Shown: piece by piece, positions 58,844-64,000 of the stretch
Position numbering within the stretch: position 1 is the stretch's first letter
Layout of the letters: each line of letters begins with the position of its first letter
Notes under the pieces: model-generated
Database searches by the model: none
What the model was told of the DNA's origin: nothing
What the model saw: the letters and a program-made list of their open reading frames with translations, nothing else
Origin: Portulaca oleracea
Taxonomy: Eukaryota; Streptophyta; Magnoliopsida; Caryophyllales; Portulacaceae
Length of the DNA: 64,000 nt
Direction: 5' to 3'
Assembly: GCA_029582165.1 (NCBI GenBank)
Contig: CM055881.1
Coordinates: 24,967,594 to 25,031,593, forward strand
Program-made: the position numbers and the translations under genes

Positions 58844-61045
58844 CTATGCCAGCTGGGGAGTTAAGAAGGGGGACTCGTTCAGCCCACCCCTCCCCCTAGC
58901 TGGGTCCGCGTCTCTTATTACGTGATCCGGCACTGGGCTTGATGCCTCTGCCATGTCGACTATTTTGTTCACCATGTTAGACAAAACGTTTGTCAGTATG
59001 TCCAATGCGAGGACACGTGCCGTGTTGTCATCCGCTAAGTCAATTACAGACCTGAACATAAAACATCCACATTGTGAAAATAAACATCATCAAATGAACA
59101 TCAGGCTGAATTAAAATGAACATTAAGTGACTCAAATAACAAATTTTTCAGTGAACACCAAATTCTGAATACGTGCATCATACGTGTCTTATGAGCGTCA
59201 AGGTACTATGAAATGATCAGCAACATGAACTGAAATGAACATCAGTTCATATCAAGTGCCTTTTTCAGCACTACATGATCAATTATTGATTATTACCATC
59301 TACATACATGAAAATGAGCACCAATCCATTTGCAATGAACATAATGACCTAACTTATGAACATTAATTAACTTACTCTTCGGTCCCTTCTTCGTTCACCA
59401 CAACATCACCGTCCGGAGCATGTGCCCTTACTTCTGGTACAACAATCTCATTTCCCCTATAGTCCATACTACACCATTAGTGAAATGAACATCCAATACA
59501 CATGAAATGAACATCCAGATTGTGAAATGAACATCCAGTATACATCAAATGAACATCAGGCTGAATTGAAATGACATTAAGTGACTCAAATAACAAACTT
59601 TTCAGTGAACATCAAATGAACATCATGACCTAACTTATGAACTTTAATTAACTTACTCCACGGTGCTTTCTTCGTTCACCACAACATCCTTGGGCGGAGC
59701 TGGTGCCCTTTCCTCTGATACAACGTCTCATTTCTCCTACAGTCCATACTACATCGTTAGCGATCAAGTTGTACCCAAACGTGACCATAACCAACAGTTC
59801 ACATAAAAATAAATATCTTATGCCCATCAAGTTTATGCAAATGAGCATCAGATGCAGCAATCAATTTGTAATGAACATCATGACATTACTTACGAACATC
59901 CACTAACTTAGTTTTCAGTGCCTTCTTCATTCACCACCGTATCACCGGCCGCATCAGGTGCTCTTTCCTCTTGTACAAGCAACTCGTTCCCCCTACAGTA
60001 TAAACTAAACCGTTAGCGATCAAGTTGGATCCAAACGAACACCAACTGTCTCCTATGAGCATCAATTTATAACAATGAGCATCAATGTGACCATAATGAG
60101 CATCATGATTTATATTTGTGAACATTAAGTTAATGTGAAATGATCATCAAGTTCGATAGAAATGAACAACAAGTTATGACAAGTGGCCTTTCAGTACAAC
60201 ATAATCACTTAGTGGTAATGAACAAATACACTATGCATATCTTATGAACATCAAGCAACTTACTCTCTGGTGCTTTCTTCGTGCACCACAATATGCTCGG
60301 CTGCGGCAGGTGCACCTTCATATGGTACAACCGCCTCCTTCCCCCTACAACCCAAACAACACTGTTAGCGATCATCAATATGGAACACACCCAAAATGCA
60401 TTATTTTGTCACTATACTTACATCGGCCTTGGATTTGACACCAAGACAATAGCCCTTCCATCAGAGCTCTGCATCGGCGCACTTGCTCCGACTGCATCTA
60501 TTTCCCCTCCCATACACATCCAATAAAACAACCACCATTTAGTCAAACTAAAATGAACATCAAGACATCAAAAAATGAACATTAAGTCAACATGTATGAA
60601 CATCACGTCAAATTGAAATGAAAATCAGGGTGCACCCCCAAACAATAACATCACGATAACTAAAATGAATACTAACACAATTCTCGAATACTTGTTGTGT
60701 CATGAATACCAACCTGCATAGAGTCAACAGTATGCATCTACATACAATGAACTCATACGATTAATAACAAACCTGAAGAACATCCAACAATAAACATCAA
60801 CATTGTATGAACACCAATAGGAACATCAGATGTCAAATTGAAATGACCATCAGGATGCACCCAAAAAAAGATCATAAAGATAACTATAAATGAACATTAG
60901 ACGCTGGCATGAACAACAAGCCCCCATAATATCGTTACTTCAAGCAATATATACAATGACTTACATCTCCTTCTTCCTTTCTTCAACCTCTGCTTCATAC
61001 ACACCTTTGGAAGTCATCACCAATTGTTCAAATTTCCTTTGTACT
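58844..61045 (-). CDS. Repeat-exon gene of unknown function, 3' part
   Basis: Exons on the minus strand with consistent phase: 61045-60965 (EEERKKE-type helix, upstream limit uncertain), 60506-60422, 60344-60264, 59992-59912, 59736-59657, 59456-59376 and 59051-58844, with stop at 58846-58844. Four middle exons are copies of one 81-nt module (one is 80 nt) coding for about 27 residues of the form GNEIVVPEVRAHAP...VVVNEEGTEE. All start one base into a codon and end two bases in, so copies can be added without changing frame. Two defects: the 59736 copy lacks one base, and the 59912 copy has donor CT instead of GT. The last exon encodes an alpha-helical stretch (VLALDILTNVLSNMVNKIV) and an Arg/Gly-Asp tail. 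No known domain recognised and the 5' start was not found; it may be a transposon-borne gene. Confidence 0.5.
59060..60960 (-). repeat. GATGTTCAT array, minus orientation, in the introns of the repeat-exon gene
   Basis: On the plus strand the motif reads ATGAACATC, with at least ten exact copies and many variants (ATGAGCATCA, ATGACCATCA) between the exons of the minus-strand gene. Read in the sense of that gene's transcript it is the same GATGTTCAT word seen in the + array. Confidence 0.8.
59376..60344 (-). repeat. Four tandem 81-nt exon modules
   Basis: Copies at 59376-59456, 59657-59736, 59912-59992 and 60264-60344, each preceded by a CTACAG-like acceptor and followed by GTAAG (CTAAG in one). 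Spacing is 256-352 bp, including the intronic motif arrays. Confidence 0.8.
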
Positions 61046-61558
61046 TTGTCAAAAAAACACCATCAATTGTTAGTCTGAACATCAAACGTGCACCAAATAC
61101 CCCAATTTTGAAAAAATAAAACGGGGCGAAAAACCCTAGAAAACTCGACACACCCTTTGCCGGAGAACTCGCTGTGCCTGGATTTCCCTTCAAGCAATCG
61201 TCGCCAGGAAAATCGCTGCCGGAATCGTGAATTATGTGCTGTCAGAATTCACCAGAAACCGCTATTTTTTGACTGTCGATTTCGCCGGAAAAACCAAGAC
61301 GATTTATCTTCAAAAGCTCCAACTTTTGCTCCCCATTTATGGCTTCCTCTTCTCAGTTTGTCTTTTTCAAGATTTTGTATAATAATTGTGTATGTTTTGG
61401 AAACTGAAGTTAGTAAATGCCCTCTCCACAACCTACAAAAGCGACAGACCATCCTGACCTTTCTTATCCCCTCACACGTGACAATGTAAAAAAAAATATT
61501 AAAAAAATTCAGCCAATCATCTTTTAACAACATATATTTGAAATAAAGATAAATTAAC
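61046..61558 (-). promoter_or_regulatory. Probable 5' leader and promoter side of the repeat-exon gene
   Basis: On the minus strand, a leader-like stretch with CCGGCGAAATCG and CCGGCAGCGATTTTCC words lies between the inverted terminus (61450-61569) and the first recognised exon. A frame over 61533-61249 has no recognised homology, and an N-terminal exon was not identified with confidence. Confidence 0.3.
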
Positions 61559-61648
61559 TATTTATATCCACCCTAGATCTTGGAACCAAGGGCTAGGATT
61601 TTCCATACTTCTTTTCTCACAAAAACTCCCTTTTCATTTTATCAATTC

Positions 61649-61649
61649 C

Positions 61650-61707
<58 letters not shown>
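61649..61707. repeat. (TA)n microsatellite
   Basis: TA dinucleotides with one CA interruption, directly abutting the element at 61708. A second TA run (62228-62252) abuts its other end. Confidence 0.95.
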
Positions 61708-61715
<8 letters not shown>

Positions 61716-62225
61716 CTAATAATCCCTACTATCACCAATTGAATGATGGTGGAGCGTCTTTCACTTCAGATTACGGTGGTCAAAAAAATAAAATTGGATT
61801 GTAGTGGGATATTTTCGAGGGAATCATAGATTTTGTGTTGCATTTGATTCAAAACTTAGTATAACACTTTACAATGATTTTTAATGAATTTACAGTGTTT
61901 CTCCCAATTTTTTTCATTTTTTTACTATTTTTACGATTTTTTTAACTTTTATTATTTTTAAAAAATCATAATAATTATTCGGAGTCTCAAAAAAATAATT
62001 TAAGAAATGTTTTAGAAACTATAATTCATTAACTTTCTAGTGGCAGGAACGAAAAAAACAAAAACAATATAGTGTAGGAATGAAAAAAATAAGAAGAATG
62101 TGGAGGTGAATTTGGTACCACTACAATCCAATTTTATTTTTTTTGGACAACCAGAATATAAAGTGAAAGTACGATCCACCATTGTCTAATTGGTGAAAGT
62201 AGGGATTATTAGAATCCAATTATCC
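61708..62225. mobile_element. TA-flanked element, GGAAAATTGG family, copy 2 (inverted)
   Basis: Left end TTGGATTCTAATAATCC and right end GGATTATTAGAATCCAATTATCC, with TA runs on both sides. The interior aligns by eye with the inverse of 53990-54519 along its length, with scattered substitutions. Non-coding. Confidence 0.75.
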
Positions 62226-62256
<31 letters not shown>

Positions 62257-62345
62257 TCGTGAAATTTGGCATGGCCCAGTGGTATAAGTGAGATTATGGT
62301 TCTGTCGAAGATTGTGAGTTTGAATCCACCTTTTTCTATCAAAAA
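62257..62345 (+). mobile_element. Possible tRNA-derived SINE head
   Basis: TGGCCCAGTGGTATAAGTG (box A-like) and GAGTTTGAATCC (box B-like, about 62310) are spaced about 35 bp apart, as in tRNA-derived SINEs. It begins right after the TA run at 62228-62252. 3' end uncertain. Confidence 0.45.
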
Positions 62346-63177
62346 CTTTTTCTATGAATTTTTTAAAATGTACAAGGATTTATCATATATAATTTATATT
62401 ATTAGATTAGTAATAAAAATACTATTAGAAAAGTATAATATATTTTTTTAATAAAATATTATATGAGAAATTATTGATTTAAATAAACCATAAAATACAT
62501 GAAAATTAGTTATTTTAAGATGGAGGAAGTACCATTTTGTCACTTTCCCTAACCCTTCTAATTCTACAGGAATTTTGAAAGTCCTATTCATGATTCAATC
62601 ATAATTTATTCACAATTCTCAAATGCATTCTAATATTTTCAATTGAGGCTAAATTAGGATTTGTTAATTTAAAATTTGTTTGTGCAATATAATTAAATTG
62701 GTTTCTACCTATAATTGGAAATTGATTTTTCTTAGCCCTACTCGCAAATTATTCAGTGACTTTATTGAGAAAAAACTGCCGAGAATTGTTTATACTATGT
62801 CCTTTGCATTTTGATGTTTGGGGCTGTGAGAGGGTTTTGGATGATCTTGGAAATTTTATTAACCATGTATGAGGTAATGAGTTTTAATGATGTTATCATG
62901 ACCAATTTATGTCAAATGAGTTTTTAAATAATGTTGTTACTTATTTTGAGGATGATATCTTCCAAAAAGTGGCTAATGAGGCTATCATTGACTATTTTAG
63001 AATGATGAATAATCGTGATTCGAAGTTTAGGTATGCATTTCTGTTCAATATAATTTCATAACTAATACTAAATTACACTATTTTGGTAGCATTTATGTTT
63101 TTTTAGTGCCGGTGAATTTTAACTTTTTAGCAAATTATTTTTTACTCCAGTGAAACTCAATCTTGGATCCGCCACTG
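62346..63177. other. AT-rich DNA ending in a hAT-like terminus
   Basis: No gene seen. The last bases, GGATCCGCCACTG (63165-63177), look like the right end of a hAT-like element whose left end is not identified with confidence. Confidence 0.4.
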
Positions 63178-63592
63178 ATTATCCATATGGATATAGAATT
63201 TCCGTCTGAATTTTTACATTGATTGATTTGAACGAAAATTCGAACACAATATTTTCCAATTTTCTATTGTCTGAACCCGGTTTAGACCCGAATTTATGTT
63301 TGTCCGATTTGTCCGACCTGAGTCCAACCTGGGAAAAAATGGGTATCGGATATTAAGTTTTCGTCCGATATCCAATTCATCCGGACTCGGATTGGCCCGA
63401 ATCCGAATTTTTGACAGCCTTACTTATCATTAATTAGGTTCTAACGAAAAAATGTTGTGTAATCCACTTGACATAGAGAAAAACAAATGAAGGAGTCAAA
63501 TTTTTGTAGGAGATCGAGAAATAGAGTTCATTGCAATTTAAAAATTAAATAGTTAGATTATAAATAACTATACACCATAAAGTCTCATTGGC
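63178..63592. other. Intergenic repeat-like DNA
   Basis: Contains GACCCGAATTT, GTCCGACCTG and TCCGGACTCGG words ending near TTGACAGCC (63410-63420), resembling degraded element termini. No gene. Confidence 0.35.
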
Positions 63593-63865
63593 TGTAGAGT
63601 GAATCAAGATCATCTTGGATCAAGCTGATGATTATAAAATCAGATGAATCATCATCAATTGAATGAAGCTGGGAGGGAAAACAAGGAGAGGGAGAGAGAA
63701 AGAAAACCCCTTTTGTTATTACTCTATTTTTCTTGTTGTCTACCACAGAATAGAGAAAGAGATATATACAAAGAGGCAAGATGGCTGCCAGGTTGGCTGC
63801 CACTAACAACCCAAAATTAAAAAATAAAAAAGTATCTCAAAAATATCTTCTAACCCATCGTAACA
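63593..63865 (-). repeat. 3' LTR of a minus-strand copia element (distal edge approximate)
   Basis: On the minus strand it starts TGTTACGATGGG immediately after the polypurine tract and contains a TATATATC box near 63760. The distal end could be CACTCTACA at 63593 or farther left. Target duplication not found. Confidence 0.5.
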
Positions 63866-63880
63866 CTCCCCTTCAAGTTG
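63866..63880 (-). promoter_or_regulatory. Polypurine tract of the copia element
   Basis: Minus strand ACTTGAAGGGGAG directly before the LTR start, the usual plus-strand priming site of plant copia elements. Confidence 0.7.
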
Positions 63881-64000
63881 TGAGTTGGAAGAGATTGACA
63901 ACTCCCAACTTGGACATCAGGTATTGGTACTAAGAGGTGGTTACTACCTTAGTGAAAAAATCAGCAACTTGCCCAATGGAAGGGATGTGCAGGGGCTTGA
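63881..64000 (-). pseudogene. 3' end of copia pol (RNase H tail), partial
   Basis: Minus-strand translation shows LHIPSIGQVADFFTK followed, after an in-frame stop, by YLMSKLGV. This corresponds to the conserved end of copia RNase H (HV/IPS...QLADIFTK...LGV). The element continues beyond the window. Confidence 0.75.

Larger units (their letters stand above)
54528..61569. mobile_element. MuDR-like composite element with two convergent gene remnants
   Basis: The two ends are degenerate inverted repeats of about 100-120 bp. GGATATAAATA at 54528-54538 matches the inverse at 61559-61569. ATGATTGGTTGA with a following T-run matches on the right. CACGTG lies 94 bp in on the left (54622-54627) and 89 bp in on the right (61475-61480). 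Inside are a FAR1-like remnant (+) and a repeat-exon gene (-), both starting near an end and converging. No DDE transposase core was found, so the unit is non-autonomous or a decayed composite. Target duplication not resolved because other elements abut both ends. Confidence 0.55.

Noticed and set aside
55226..60960. CRISPR-like or satellite interpretation of the GATGTTCAT array
   Set aside because: The word is short, spacing is irregular, and the setting is a eukaryotic intron. It is neither a CRISPR array nor a head-to-tail satellite.
53828..63177. One giant hAT element from CAGGGGCGGATC (53828) to GGATCCGCCACTG (63177)
   Set aside because: The ends look paired, but the flanking 8-mers (ATGGTCTG and ATTATCCA) do not match, and similar ends occur elsewhere in the window. 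Separate fragments are more likely.

Overview
This is a stretch of plant nuclear genome, most likely from a eudicot. The evidence is four multi-exon plant genes with GT-AG introns, very AT-rich intergenic DNA, and dense plant-type transposable elements: Ty1/copia, L1-type LINE with RNase H, MULE, hAT, CACTA and PIF/Harbinger. I cannot fix the species from the sequence.

Host genes. Positions 339-5230 (+) hold the 3' eleven exons of a Golgi beta-1,3-galactosyltransferase whose first exon lies outside the window. Positions 13678-17067 (+) hold a complete eleven-exon G-box-binding bZIP factor (GBF/CPRF type). Converging on it at 18044-20588 (-) is a domesticated hAT-transposase-like gene (BED finger, DUF659, hAT dimerisation) whose ATG appears to be split by an intron. 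Positions 49378-51344 (+) hold a two-exon leucine-rich-repeat receptor-like kinase with a pseudokinase domain.

Mobile DNA fills most of the rest. At 6.7-7.7 kb lie two short elements with exact target duplications (CACTA, MULE). At 8.2-12.4 kb a 3'-truncated, stop-riddled copia element abuts the bZIP promoter. Positions 21.8-23.5 and 24.2-24.7 kb hold MULE-type elements. Positions 26.8-39.1 kb are a multi-level nest: a MULE-type repeat split by a TGTAAC...GTTACA LTR, itself split by a gag-only retrotransposon that in turn carries smaller elements. At 41.0-47.7 kb a decayed LINE is interrupted by a 2.2-kb solo LTR.

The most unusual region is 53.9-62.2 kb. Two related ~520-bp TA-flanked elements in opposite orientation bracket a ~7-kb unit with degenerate inverted ends. 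That unit carries two convergent gene remnants: a FAR1-like N-terminus on + and a gene on - with four tandem copies of an 81-nt exon. Their introns and surroundings are packed with a short motif (GATGTTCAT) whose orientation flips where the two genes converge. The layout resembles MuDR (two convergent genes starting near the terminal inverted repeats), but no transposase catalytic domain is present. The right edge (63.6-64 kb) enters another copia element on the - strand.
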